NCBI GenBank assembly: GCA_026545225.1
Contig: CM048853.1
Coordinates: 42,238,755 to 42,302,754, forward strand
Length of the DNA: 64,000 nucleotides
Direction of reading: 5' to 3'
From: Cornus controversa
Taxonomy: Eukaryota; Streptophyta; Magnoliopsida; Cornales; Cornaceae
Below, one piece after another: positions 22,490 to 33,012 of this stretch. A model generated the notes under the pieces. It was not told the DNA's origin, searched no databases, and saw only the letters and a program-made list of their open reading frames with translations. The first letter of the stretch is position 1. Every line of letters begins with the position of its first letter. A program made the position numbers and the translations under genes.

Positions 22490-24500
22490 TACATCTAGTG
22501 TAGTTCCTTTCTCCATGACATCGTTCTTTCGTTCTAAAATAGTTACAGTGTTTGCCTTGAAGCTTTCGAAGAAAGCCATGATTGACATAAGTCAAATGTT
22601 GTTTACATGACAAGAAGAAAAACAAGTGTTCAAAAAGGACTAACAAAAGTGACCCCAAATGGACGATAGTATTCCAAAGAAACTAAGTGACCCCAAAGGG
22701 ATGATTAAGTGACCCCGAAGGGACGATAAAGTATTTCAAATGAACTAAGTGACTCCGATGGGCACTAAGGGACCCCGAAGGGACGATAAAGTGTTCCAAC
22801 AAAACTAAGTGACCCTGAAAGGCACTAAGGGATCCCGAAGAGACGATAAAGTATTCCAAATGAATTAAGTGACCCCGAATGGAACTAAAGGACCCCGAAG
22901 GGATGATAAAGTGTTCCAACGAAACTAAGTGATTCCGAAGGGCACTAAAAGACCCTGAATGGAGTAATGAATGACGTTTCGAACTCTATATTCTGAGAGA
23001 AGCAATTTGACTTGCAAGAATTGACAAAGGAAAAAAAAATTGAAACTTGCCAAGAAAAAAGTTGAGTGACTTATGAAAAGTTGTCTTCCTCAATGAGTTC
23101 GATGAATTTGTACATTGTTCCAAAGGCAATACAAAACTCGAGTAGAGTTCACAAGTAAAAGCTGATCTGAAAAAAAAAATTGATTACTAGTGAGCATGGA
23201 AGACAAACTTGCTATTGAAAAAAAGAAGTGTTCTTTTCGAAATTCAACAGCATGTATGTTTTGTTTAAAGGGTTCACAATACATGAAGTAGTGTAGGAGA
23301 CATGGTGTGATGTTGTAATAACTTTTCACGAGGCCTCAAGTTCTAAACCAGCAAGCAGCACAACAATTCTTATATTTTTACACATCAAGTCATCTACCAC
23401 ATCATTGTCCAATCAGCAAAGAAAAGAGAAAGAAAGAAGTGTGAAAAAAAAAAGAGGAAGAGAAAGAAAGAAGTGACGTTGTGACAAAAGAAAAAAAGAA
23501 GCACGTTGTGGCAAAAAAAACAAGAGAAAGAAAGAAGGCAGATTATAATCAAGGAAAAAATAATGCTTAGAAAGCAAGAAAATCGATTTCAAGTCATCTT
23601 CTCACTTCTTTCCGGTCAATGAAAGTCTTTTATACAATTATACAAGTAAAAAAAAAGAAAAGAAAGAAGGGTGAAAAAAAAAGGAAAAGAGAAAGAAAGA
23701 AGTGACATTGTGACGGAAGAAAAAAAGAGCACGTTGTGACAAAAAAAAAAGAAAGAAAGTCTTTTATACAATTATACAAGTAAAAAAAAGAAAAGACAAG
23801 AGAAAGAAAGAAGTGTGAAGAAAAAAAAAGAAAATAGAAAGAAAGAAGTGACGTTGTGACGGAAGAAAAAAAGAGCACGTTGTGACAAAAAAATAAAGAT
23901 AAAGAAAGAGGCAGCTTACAATCAAGGAAAAAAAAATGCTTGAAAAGCAAGAAAAGCAAAAATTGGTTGTACCCGACCGATTTCAAGTCATCTTCTCACT
24001 TCCTTCCAGTCGGCGAAAGTCTTCTATACAATTATACAAGTAAAGGGTCGTGAATATGTAGCCAACACTGGTTTAATCCTATTTGCAATAGGATCTTCAA
24101 GTCTTCAATTTTGCTTGGATAAGGAAAAAAATCGTATTTGTAATAGGATCCTCAAGTTTTCAATTCCACTTGGACAAGGAAAAAATATCCTATTTGTAAT
24201 AGGATCATCAAGTCTTCAATCCCGTTTGGACAAAAAAAGAAGAGTTATATTTGCAATAAGGTTTTCAAGACTCTAATTCAACTTGACAAAGAAGATATCC
24301 TTTTTGAAATTGGATTTTCGCAAGAAAAAAAAATTTTTGCTAAAATTAAATACTTCAAGTCTCGCTTTAGATACGTAACAAGCTCGATATAGAGCAAGAC
24401 TTAAAGTGGAGGCAATTTGTATACATTAAAAACTTACATGACGGACCCAAAATATAATTTGAACTTATCTTCAATTTAGCCCACTTTGAAATGTGGCCCA
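22490..24500 (+). mobile_element. Remnant of a gag-only LTR element related to element 1 (3' internal region)
   Basis: From left to right: a 63-bp minisatellite (22640-22960), a purine-rich repeat region (23400-23990), four hairpin units of about 57 bp (24065-24290), and a tail ACTTCAAGTCTCGCTTTAGATACG...AAGTGGAGGCAATTTGTA (about 24350-24423). The tail matches 18990-19060 of element 1 closely. The sequence after TTTGTA resembles an LTR start but soon ends. No gag frame remains. It separates the two duplication units. Confidence 0.7.
22640..22960. repeat. Minisatellite of about 63 bp
   Basis: Words such as CTAAGTGACCCCGAAGGG and GACGATAAAGTATTCCAA alternate about five times. The minus-strand frame through it reads as 21-residue repeats (HFIVPSGSLS), reflecting the 63-bp period rather than a gene. 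Confidence 0.8.
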
Positions 24501-24515
24501 ATGAGTTAAATAATT

Positions 24516-24943
24516 CTAATGACAAGTTTAGCAAGTGCAATTATTTATTTATTTTTCTTCTTTTTTTAACCTTGGAAAAAAACTCACTGTCACATGCCAA
24601 CTTGAACCCTTTTGAGGAAGAACCACTTGTAGGTAAGTATCTAATTTTATTATCCAGTTAATACCTAAAGAAAGAACTTATTTGCAAATCTCTTAATAGT
24701 CAAAACTCAAAACTCAAAAGTCTCTAGTTTCTTTTTTTTTTTTTTTTTTGGATAAAGTGCGGAAAACACCTTGCGATATACCGTTTGTGCAAGATGACAT
24801 TTTACTTTTTAAAATGAGTAGTGTCAATGCTTAATTTTACAAAAATGTACATATACCCCCCTCTGACCATTTTTTGACATAAATTGAATGTATTATTCTA
24901 CTTTTACCCTTTTAAATGCCCAAAATGTCCCTTTTCTCTATAC

Positions 24944-24989
<46 letters not shown>

Positions 24990-25170
24990 GAAGCATTTTC
25001 TCCCTCTCATATAAACCAAGCTTGATCTTTTTTCTTTTTTCTTTCCCGAACAAGCTTGCACCAATTTTTAATTCTGGTGACCCGTCAATCGAACAAATCA
25101 TTATTGTATGTCAGCTTGTTTTCTAGTTATGCCATTAGCGGAGATTTTACTGTGACAATATATGTAGAAA

Positions 25171-25205
<35 letters not shown>

Positions 25206-25650
25206 AAGGAGGAGGTAATTAAAGTAAGATGAACAACTGCGAAAATCAGTAGATTATGAACAAGAAGGTGAGGGTTATATTAGAGGGAAAGTCCAATGAT
25301 CATAAGAGAAGGCTGATGGAGATGACATCGTTAGGCGACACCATGAATGCCCTGATCGCCAACAAGGCGGTGGCGGCACCACCGATCTACTAGATCGATG
25401 TTCGTAACTGCATGTCCTACACGTGCCACCACGCGTGTGTGGAATTACAATGACCCAAAGTGGGTCTTCTTCTTCGTCATGCACCGGCAACCTATCTGAT
25501 GGCCCCATATCAAGCTTCAGCTATGGTCTATGGAGATACCCAATTACTCTTTCAAACTTTCAATCTAGTTTCAATACCCTTCAATTCGCCCACCATTATC
25601 CTCAATCAAATTCTTTAATTTTTAATCATTGCTAAAACTATAGTTTCTAA
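24516..25650. repeat. Direct duplication upstream of copy C, unit 2
   Basis: Second copy of the 21300-22480 unit, lacking the internal 67-bp doubling and with an expanded (CT)n(CA)n microsatellite at 24950-24988. It runs to within about 600 bp of the copy C start and may carry part of that promoter. Confidence 0.85.
25256..25393 (+). CDS. Possible small open frame (45 codons) in duplication unit 2
   Basis: Counterpart of the frame at 22068-22214, sharing TSLGDTMNALIANKAVAA near its end. Frame conservation despite indels is the only argument for coding. Confidence 0.25.
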   Translation: MNKKVRVILEGKSNDHKRRLMEMTSLGDTMNALIANKAVAAPPIY

Positions 25651-25829
25651 GATTTTGATTGCAACTATTCTTAGTTCAAACTCATGAGACCATGGCTTAT
25701 ATCCACACATACATGTCCTAAACTGTCATTTTACTTCACATAAGGTAATTTTAATCTTTTGGAATGCATAGGTTCATATTTGCACACTTTTATAACCTGA
25801 GTGGTGTTTTTTAATTCACAAGGGATATA

Positions 25830-26274
25830 TGGATGGTTTTTCGCACTTTACCCTTTCATTTTTCTTTCTTTTTAAGTTCAGGAATGTTCTTTGCACATTC
25901 AGACTGCTTGCTTTATCAGAATATATATATATATATATATAGAAAGAGAGAGAGAGTGATAGAGAGGGATGAACTACCTCTCTTCTTCAACAAGATGTAC
26001 ATGATGGTGTGGCGTCCTAATCCTGAGAAGACCTACATTCAATGCAGAGACCACGAAACTACAGTGAAATTTCATAAAAGCGCGTTTTAAAACTTCTATT
26101 TAAGCAACAATAACTAAATTACATCACATATAAATCTCTTCTCTATTCATACGTACCACAAAAGACTAAATCGGGACACTCTCTTGCTCTCTATTCAACC
26201 TGTTTTCCAAATCTTGTTCTTGTTCTTCTTTACCTTTCATGCCTCATAACTCCTCTCAACACATTGATACAATC
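25830..26274 (+). promoter_or_regulatory. Promoter and leader of copy C, conserved with that of copy D
   Basis: The stretch from about 25870 to 26274 aligns with 63430-63769 upstream of copy D. Shared marks include TTCAGGAA.GTTCTTTGCA, a TATCAGAATAT phrase, a GA-rich microsatellite, CAGAG.CCACGAA near 26044 and 63543, and a TATTTAAGCAA / TATATAAGCAA box near 26097 and 63583. That box is the best TATA candidate for both genes. An upstream ATG at 26239 is in frame in C but has no counterpart in D. Confidence 0.55.
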
Positions 26275-29200
26275 ATGTTCAAGGACAAAGATTGCTCCAT
26301 TGTGAGACCCCAAAAACGATTACAATTGGCTTTCAGGGCCATATACTTCATAGTTTCTTTGTCCAAGAAGGCTTTTAAGAACACCCGAATTCTCACCAAT
26401 GTCATTCATAGCCCACCATACCTGGCAATTAATATCCAATCCACCAATGAAGACGACAATGAAGACGATCACGTGCCCTTTCTAACCATCGACAAGAAGG
26501 CACTTGCCGACCTAGTTAAGGAGCGAGACATTGATGGTCTCCATCAATATGGAGGAGTGAAAGAAGTTGCAGCCATTCTTGAAACAGATGGGAAGTTCGG
26601 TATCAGTGGCAACAATGGTGATACCAAGCAGAGAATCGATGTGTTCGGCTCCAACACATACCAGAAGCCTCCGGCAAAAAGCTTCATCAGTTTTGTCGTC
26701 GAAGCATTCAAAGATACAACAATTATCATACTTCTGGTATGTGCAGTTCTCTCTCTTGGCTTTGGGATTAAGCAGCATGGCCTCAAGGAAGGGTGGTATG
26801 ATGGAGGGAGCATCATTGTTGCTGTTGTGTTAGTTGTTGCAGTCTCTGCTATCAGTAACTTCAAGCAGAGCAGACAGTTTGAGAAACTGTCCGAGGAGAG
26901 CAGTGACATAGCAGTGGAAGTAGTGAGAGACGGGCGGCGACAACCCATATCAATCTTTGAAGTCGTTGTGGGTGACGTTGCATGTTTGAATATTGGTGAT
27001 CAGATTCCTGCAGACGGATTGTTCTTGGATGGTCACTCGTTGAAGGTGGATGAATCTAGCATGACCGGTGAAAGTGATCATGTTGAAGTCAATGAGGCCA
27101 CAAATCCGTTTCTGCTTTCTGGTACAAAGGTGACGGATGGCTATGGTCACATGCTTGTCACTGCAGTAGGTATGAACACAGCATGGGGCCAGATGATGAG
27201 CTCCATAAGCCGTGATTTGGATGAGGAGACACCATTGCAAGTCCGCCTCAACAAGCTGACTTCTTATATCGGGAAGATCGGTTTGTTCGTGGCTTTTCTC
27301 GTTCTCGCAGTTTTGGTGATTCGTTACTTCACAGGACACACTGAAGACCAAAGCGGGCACCGCGAATTCAATGGCAGCAAGACCAAAGCTGATGAGATCA
27401 TGAATGCCATGGTGCGTATCATTGCTGCAGCAGTTACAATAGTTGTGGTGGCAATCCCAGAGGGTTTGCCTTTGGCTGTTACTCTGACTCTGGCTTATTC
27501 CATGAAGAAAATGATGGCTGACAATGCCATGGTCAGGAAACTCTCTGCCTGTGAGACGATGGGTTCAGCTACAACAATCTGCACAGACAAAACAGGCACG
27601 CTTACATTAAACCAGATGAAGGTCACTGAGTTTTGGCTGGGAAAAGAGGAAGCGAAAGACAGAACATCATCAGAACTAGCCCCAAATTTTCTTGAATTGC
27701 TACAAGAAGGTATTGGTTTAAATACAACAGGAGAAGTTTATAGACCAGTATCTACATCAACTCCTGAGATTTCTGGTAGTCCAACTGAGTCGGCCATTCT
27801 CTCTTGGGCCGTGTTTGAGTTGAATATGGATCTTGATGAAATAAAGCAAGTTAATGAAATTCTCCACGTAGAAGCTTTCAATTCGGAGAAGAAACGAAGC
27901 GGGGTTCAGGTGAGAAGAAAAGGTGGAGAGAGATTTCATACACACTGGAAGGGAGCTGCAGAGATGATTCTCGCAATGTGCTCAAATTATTACGTGAGAA
28001 GCGGGATAATCATAGCAATGGATGATTCAGAGAGAACGCAGTTTGAAACAATTATTAAAGATATGGCAGCTAAAAGCCTGCGATGCATCGCTTTTGCATA
28101 CAAAAAAGTCGGAGGAGAAAGTTTACAGGGCAATGAAAAGCTCGAAGAAGCCGAACTGACATTATTAGGGCTGGTGGGGTTGAAGGACCCATGTCGGCCA
28201 GGTGTTGGAGCAGCAGTACAGTCATGCAGGGATGCTGGAGTTGACATCAAAATGATCACCGGAGACAATATGTTCACTGCAAAAGCTATAGCTATTGAAT
28301 GTGGTATTCTCAAACGCAATGACAATTCAAATGATGCAGTAGTAGAAGGTGAAACATTCAGAAATTACTCACAAGAAGAGAGAATGTTGAAGGTTGAGTC
28401 TATCCGTGTATTGGCCAGATCATCCCCGTTTGACAAGCTTCTGATGGTGCAATGTTTGAAGCAGAAAGGGCACGTGGTAGCAGTCACAGGCGATGGAAAC
28501 AATGATGCGCCCGCACTCAAAGAAGCAGATATTGGGCTCTCCATGGGGATCCAAGGCACAGAAGTGGCAAAAGAGAGCTCCGATATAGTCATCTTGGATG
28601 ATAATTTCACCTCTTTGGTGACAGTTTTGAGGTGGGGCAGGTGTGTGTACAACAATATTCAAAAGTTCATCCAATTTCAACTCACAGTCAATGTCGCTGC
28701 CCTAGTCATCAACTTTGTTGCTGCACTATCATCTGGTGAAGTCCCACTTACAGCAGTCCAGCTGTTGTGGGTAAATCTCATTATGGACACTTTGGGAGCT
28801 TTAGCCTTGGCCACTGAGCAACCCACTAATGATGTCATGAAGAACCCACCTGTGGGTCGAACTGAACCTCTTATAACAAGAGTCATGTGGAGGAACTTAA
28901 TTGCTCAGGCCTTGTATCAGGTCACCGTTTTGCTGATCTTGGAGTTCAAGGGAAGGTCTATCTTTCACGTGAACGAGAAGGTCAAGGACACCCTCATTTT
29001 CAATAGTTTTGTTCTCTGCCAAATTTTTAATGAGTTTAATGCGCGGAAGCTGGAGAAGAAGAATGTATTTAAGGGGATACTGAAGAACAAATTGTTTCTA
29101 TGGATTGTTGGGATAACAGTAGTTCTTCAAGTGGTTATGGTGGAGCTTCTCAAGAGGTTTGCTAATACTGAAAGGCTGAATTGGGGCCAATGGGGTGCAT

Positions 29201-29292
29201 GCATTGGGATTGGTGCATTGTCATGGCCAATTGGTTGGCTTGTCAAGTATATTCCAGTCTCCAGTGAACACTTTCTCAGACTTCCAACATAA
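26275..29292 (+). CDS. Copy C: plasma-membrane-type autoinhibited Ca2+-ATPase, ACA12/ACA13-like (single exon)
   Basis: Intronless P2B Ca2+ pump of 1005 residues (1017 from ATG 26239). ATG 26275 is preferred because copy D has only that start. Order of parts: basic N terminus KRLQLAFRAIYFIVSLSKK at about residues 13-31; TM1-2 around 140-195; actuator motif DESSMTGES; PEGLPLAVTLTLAYS in TM4; phosphorylated Asp438 in CTDKTGTLT; KGAAEMIL; hinge GDGNNDAPAL with Asn742 where A and B have Thr; TM5-6 with NLIMDTLGALALATE; TM10 near the C terminus. The N-terminal stretch lacks the Trp seen in A and B. Frame is uninterrupted, including at the codon where A and B carry their intron. Likely function is Ca2+ efflux at the plasma membrane; relatives in Arabidopsis are linked to defence and pollination, which this sequence alone cannot show. 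Confidence 0.94.
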   Translation: MFKDKDCSIVRPQKRLQLAFRAIYFIVSLSKKAFKNTRILTNVIHSPPYLAINIQSTNEDDNEDDHVPFLTIDKKALADLVKERDIDGLHQYGGVKEVAAILETDGKFGISGNNGDTKQRIDVFGSNTYQKPPAKSFISFVVEAFKDTTIIILLVCAVLSLGFGIKQHGLKEGWYDGGSIIVAVVLVVAVSAISNFKQSRQFEKLSEESSDIAVEVVRDGRRQPISIFEVVVGDVACLNIGDQIPADGLFLDGHSLKVDESSMTGESDHVEVNEATNPFLLSGTKVTDGYGHMLVTAVGMNTAWGQMMSSISRDLDEETPLQVRLNKLTSYIGKIGLFVAFLVLAVLVIRYFTGHTEDQSGHREFNGSKTKADEIMNAMVRIIAAAVTIVVVAIPEGLPLAVTLTLAYSMKKMMADNAMVRKLSACETMGSATTICTDKTGTLTLNQMKVTEFWLGKEEAKDRTSSELAPNFLELLQEGIGLNTTGEVYRPVSTSTPEISGSPTESAILSWAVFELNMDLDEIKQVNEILHVEAFNSEKKRSGVQVRRKGGERFHTHWKGAAEMILAMCSNYYVRSGIIIAMDDSERTQFETIIKDMAAKSLRCIAFAYKKVGGESLQGNEKLEEAELTLLGLVGLKDPCRPGVGAAVQSCRDAGVDIKMITGDNMFTAKAIAIECGILKRNDNSNDAVVEGETFRNYSQEERMLKVESIRVLARSSPFDKLLMVQCLKQKGHVVAVTGDGNNDAPALKEADIGLSMGIQGTEVAKESSDIVILDDNFTSLVTVLRWGRCVYNNIQKFIQFQLTVNVAALVINFVAALSSGEVPLTAVQLLWVNLIMDTLGALALATEQPTNDVMKNPPVGRTEPLITRVMWRNLIAQALYQVTVLLILEFKGRSIFHVNEKVKDTLIFNSFVLCQIFNEFNARKLEKKNVFKGILKNKLFLWIVGITVVLQVVMVELLKRFANTERLNWGQWGACIGIGALSWPIGWLVKYIPVSSEHFLRLPT

Positions 29293-29765
29293 AGAGCTTC
29301 TGCATCCTGAAACAGACAACCACAATCAAGTGTCACATCAAAATCATATTTGGTGAACATTCTGGTAGAATTTAGAAGACATTGATCTCTACTGCTTTAC
29401 TTTACTGCTTTAATTCAGTCTCTGAATAGTTTCCCTAAGACGTTTTCCGAATTTTAGTTCTTGAATATAGGCTCTCTCTTAGAAGAAATTTCCTTTTTGT
29501 TAATTTTCTTGCTTCAGTGCCTCGAAATTTTAAAAATATGCGTACACTTAAATATCATATATCAATGATGAAGTGATTACTTAGACATGCAGGCAGCTTC
29601 TTCCTTTAGGAAGAAATAGAAGGGTCCATCATTTCCCATGACCTTTTTTTTTATTTACATGGTTCCTGCAAACAAAAAGGAAATACAGACCCGGGAAAAA
29701 AAAGAATTAAATTACCCATTAATTTGTACTTCATGTGAAGGATTAAACAGATATAGTGTGTTTAC
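29293..29765. other. 3' flank of copy C
   Basis: Holds the presumed 3' untranslated region. I see no further gene and no single convincing polyadenylation signal. Confidence 0.4.
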
Positions 29766-29800
29766 TACGTTGATAAATATAAGATTTGCCAAAACCAATC

Positions 29801-30604
29801 TACAACAACAACAACTAAGCCTTTCTTCCAATTACTTGGGGTCAGCTACATGAATCCGATGTTTCCATTTCGCCCTATTTAAGGTCATCTCCTCAGTTAA
29901 TCCACATGTTATCATATCTTTCTTTACTACCTCTACCCATGTTAGTTTTGGTCTTCCTCTTCCCCTAATATTGCCCTCAATTTGGACTATGTCACTTTTC
30001 CTGACCGGCGCAGTTAAAGGTTTTCTTTACACATGTCCAAACCATCTTAACCGATTTTCCCTCACTTTATCTCCAATTGGTGCTACACCAACCATCTCCC
30101 GAATGTGTTCATTTCTAATTCTCTCATTTCTAGTCTTCCCGCACATCCATCTCAACATTCGCATTTCTGCGACACTCACTTTATGCAAATGTTGTTGCCT
30201 GGCTGCCCAACATTCAGTACCATAAAGTATGGCTAGTCTAATAGTTGTTCGATAAAACTCCCCTTTCAATCGTAAGGGGATACGCCTATCATACAATGTA
30301 CTAGATGCACCCCTCCAATTAACCCATCTTGCCTTGATTCTATGATTAATGTCATCTCCAATTTCTCCCTCATTTTGAATAACTGAGCCTAGATAGTGAA
30401 AATATTCACTTTTTTGTACCTCTTGATTCTCAATCCTCACTACATCCTCATTTGTCATTCTAGATTTACTAAAGTTACACTCCATGTATTCAGTTTTATT
30501 TCGACTTCTCTTAAACCCTTTTAGTTCTAAAACTTCTCTCCAAACCTCCAATTTGGCATTAACTCCTTCTCTAGTCTCATCAACTAAAACTGCCAAAACC
30601 AATC
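29801..30604 (-). mobile_element. 5'-truncated non-LTR retrotransposon (RTE-type LINE)
   Basis: The minus strand encodes the C-terminal end of a LINE polyprotein, with motifs YLGSVIQNEGEIGDDINHRI, LYGTECWAARQQHLHKVS and MRMLRWMCGKTR, ending near RENRLRWFGHV. The 3' end, read on the minus strand, carries CATGTAGCTGACCCCAAGTA and terminates in a (TTG)n tail, typical of RTE elements. The insert is flanked by a perfect 35-bp target duplication (29766-29800 and 30605-30639). Most of the endonuclease and reverse transcriptase is missing. Confidence 0.9.
30027..30604 (-). pseudogene. LINE reverse-transcriptase C-terminal fragment
   Basis: About 190 residues of the thumb and post-RT region of an RTE-type polyprotein stay open on the minus strand; the remaining open frame up to 30671 runs into flanking DNA. 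It is a dead fragment, not a host gene. Confidence 0.8.
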
Positions 30605-30639
30605 TACGTTGATAAATATAAGATTTGCCAAAACCAATC

Positions 30640-31455
30640 CCTCCATCCCACTTTTTTATAGAGTGATGCATATTTCTATAAATTTAAAATTACTTTCACC
30701 TAGATGATCCCTCTTAACAAAAGAGATACTGAGAATAGGACAACTGTCCTACATCATCCTCCGTTCTTCATGCAAAAATATTAGCAAGAGCATAATAATG
30801 TGGCTCACAATGGAGGTAGTTACAAAATTTTCCACAACCACTTTTATTTTCCCCACCATCTTTAAGGCTTCTTTTATTGGAATAACTTCGAAGAAAATTC
30901 ACTACCGAATAGACAAGGTGATAAACAAATGCTGAGCATATTAATTCAACTGATTGCCTTCCCTCAGCCTTTGACACAACACAAAAACTCGCAGAAAACA
31001 AAGGCAAACCATTTTTTTTCTGAGGATTACAGTGAAAAAGTGTTAATTTCGAAACAACAAGATCATCATTCTTCCTTCAATTTGCTTTAAAAACACAAAG
31101 GAAAAATTTATAGGCAAACATGGAAACAATACATAGAAAATCAAAATACAGTGATTGGACAAGGCATGCTGCATAATCTTCTAGTCATACTTCCAATTGA
31201 AAAGGTTGCAACAACAGGAAAGCTGTGATAAGGTGTTGCATTCAGTTAAATGCATCTTATTATTCTGAATTATACAGCCTCCAATATTGATGCTAAGCTA
31301 CGTAAAATCATATCCCCTTCTAAATTTTGACTTCCACGACTCCAAATTAGAGTAAGCTAGTTCTTTTATTTTATTTTATTTACTTATTTATTTATTTTTT
31401 ATAAGTGAGTAAGCTAGTTCTTTTGTTTACATAATATAATTTTAATCAGGCATAG
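30640..31455. other. Intergenic stretch with no recognised feature
   Basis: AT-rich, with short simple repeats such as (TTTA)n at 31370-31400. I see no gene. Confidence 0.4.
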
Positions 31456-31467
31456 CTACAAACTGTT

Positions 31468-31585
31468 ACCACCAAGGGATGTAATCCAGTGGTATGTCTC
31501 CTACCTCTCAAAGTGGAAGTTGAGGGTTCAAGTGCCATAGGGGCAAAGTGGGTGTGTGAGTTACTTGTCAGGATAAAATATATAA
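31468..31585 (+). mobile_element. tRNA-derived SINE
   Basis: The body starts ACCACCAAGGGATGTAATCC, has an A-box-like CCAGTGGTATGTCTCC and a B-box-like GGGTTCAAGTGCC about 45 bases further. Flanking 12-bp duplications ctacaaactgtt (31456-31467) and ctgcaaactgtt (31586-31597) differ at one base. Confidence 0.75.
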
Positions 31586-31597
31586 CTGCAAACTGTT

Positions 31598-33012
31598 CAA
31601 GGTTCAGATGTTCAACCCTCCTGACATTCAGTAAATCAATCCTGACGGAGTGCGCAAGAAGGAATTCCCTAAAATCAACTATCAAATATCCAGACAAGGA
31701 AAAATATATAGATATATATAATGTATGTTGTACGATATATTATTTTCATATTTTTGTTAGATTTTTATTGTACCCTTCTATTTTTGAGCTTTTAAGATTC
31801 CCTGCATTTATGAATTTCCATGCAATTTAGTTGGGTAAAATTCATATATTACGAACATTATATTATTAAAAGAAAGGTGCAATACAAGATCTGAAGCACT
31901 AAGGAGTCCATTGCTTATGTTGAGAAGAAAGCGTGGAAGATATCCCTTTTTTTGCCTTATTTATGCGTCATTCACATGGACACAGAGGACATGGATCTAC
32001 AGTCTGGTGCACTTGTCGACACATTGCACTCTAGTACTAGAGTAGCATCCAACATGTAATAGCTAAACCATCATGTACAAGCATTTAATGGTAGAAGCCA
32101 GTAAACTAATGTGTTTATAAGGTTTCATAAGAAAGAAACTTATATATATTGGTGCATCAGTATTACAAACCAAAATGGAAACAAAGTAATAAGGTATACC
32201 AAGCTCCTTTGTCAAGCCTGCATGTGGAGCCAATCCTGCCATTTAGCAGACTTTAGTCAACTAAACTAACGACATTCCAGAACCAAAAGATTTCACCTGT
32301 GGAGAAATTTAAAAAAGCATATTCCAAAACATCAATTTCGTACGGGGCAATGTGGGGTCAAATAAATCGCATCTTACCCTATATCTTTCATTATGACCAT
32401 CTTGTTTCAGATTCATCTTCTTGACGATCAACTCCTTTAAAACTTAAGCTGCTATAACGGATGTAACTCAAGCACTTATATCATTAACATGTCCTGTCAC
32501 ACGTGGCCAAACTTCTCTCCAAAAGTGGGCCAAGATGAGCATCAATTACAATTAAGACGATAAAATTTGAGCCCAAGTTCTTTCTGCGTTAATATCATGT
32601 CAACAGTTAATATTCTAAAAGCTTAAGCAACTAAAGGATGTTATCTTAAGTACTTGTGTTGTCAACATGATCCCTTATGTGTAGTCAGATCCTCCATGAG
32701 TGAGCCTAAGATACGAACACATTGACTGTCACAGACATATGGATGATCCACACTTAAGGTGCTGCACACAAATTATTTTTTGTTATGAACAACTCTTCAC
32801 AAAGTGTAAATTGTCAGAGATGGTGTAACTTAAGTACTTGTATCATCAACACATCTAAACCATTTCAAGTACTTGTATTATCAACACATCTAAACTTAAT
32901 GAACCATCAATCTAGAAGTTAGGATATTTATTCTAATTCCAAATTACACTTGAGCAGGGAAAAAAAATTACAATGAAGCAGCTGCAACTCATGGTTGACC
33001 CTAAGTTCTGAT
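31598..33012. other. Intergenic DNA with degenerate miniature-LTR-like repeats
   Basis: No gene seen. Around 32437-32510, 32620-32700 and 32815-32875 the phrases AAAACTTAAGCTGCTATAAC, GTAACTCAAGCACTTATATC and AACATGTCCTGTCACACGTG resemble diverged copies of the SMART-like element in the pump introns. Confidence 0.4.

Noticed and set aside
26512..28886. Many minus-strand frames opposite copy C, and likewise opposite copies A and B
   Set aside because: Shadows of a long conserved coding sequence on the plus strand.
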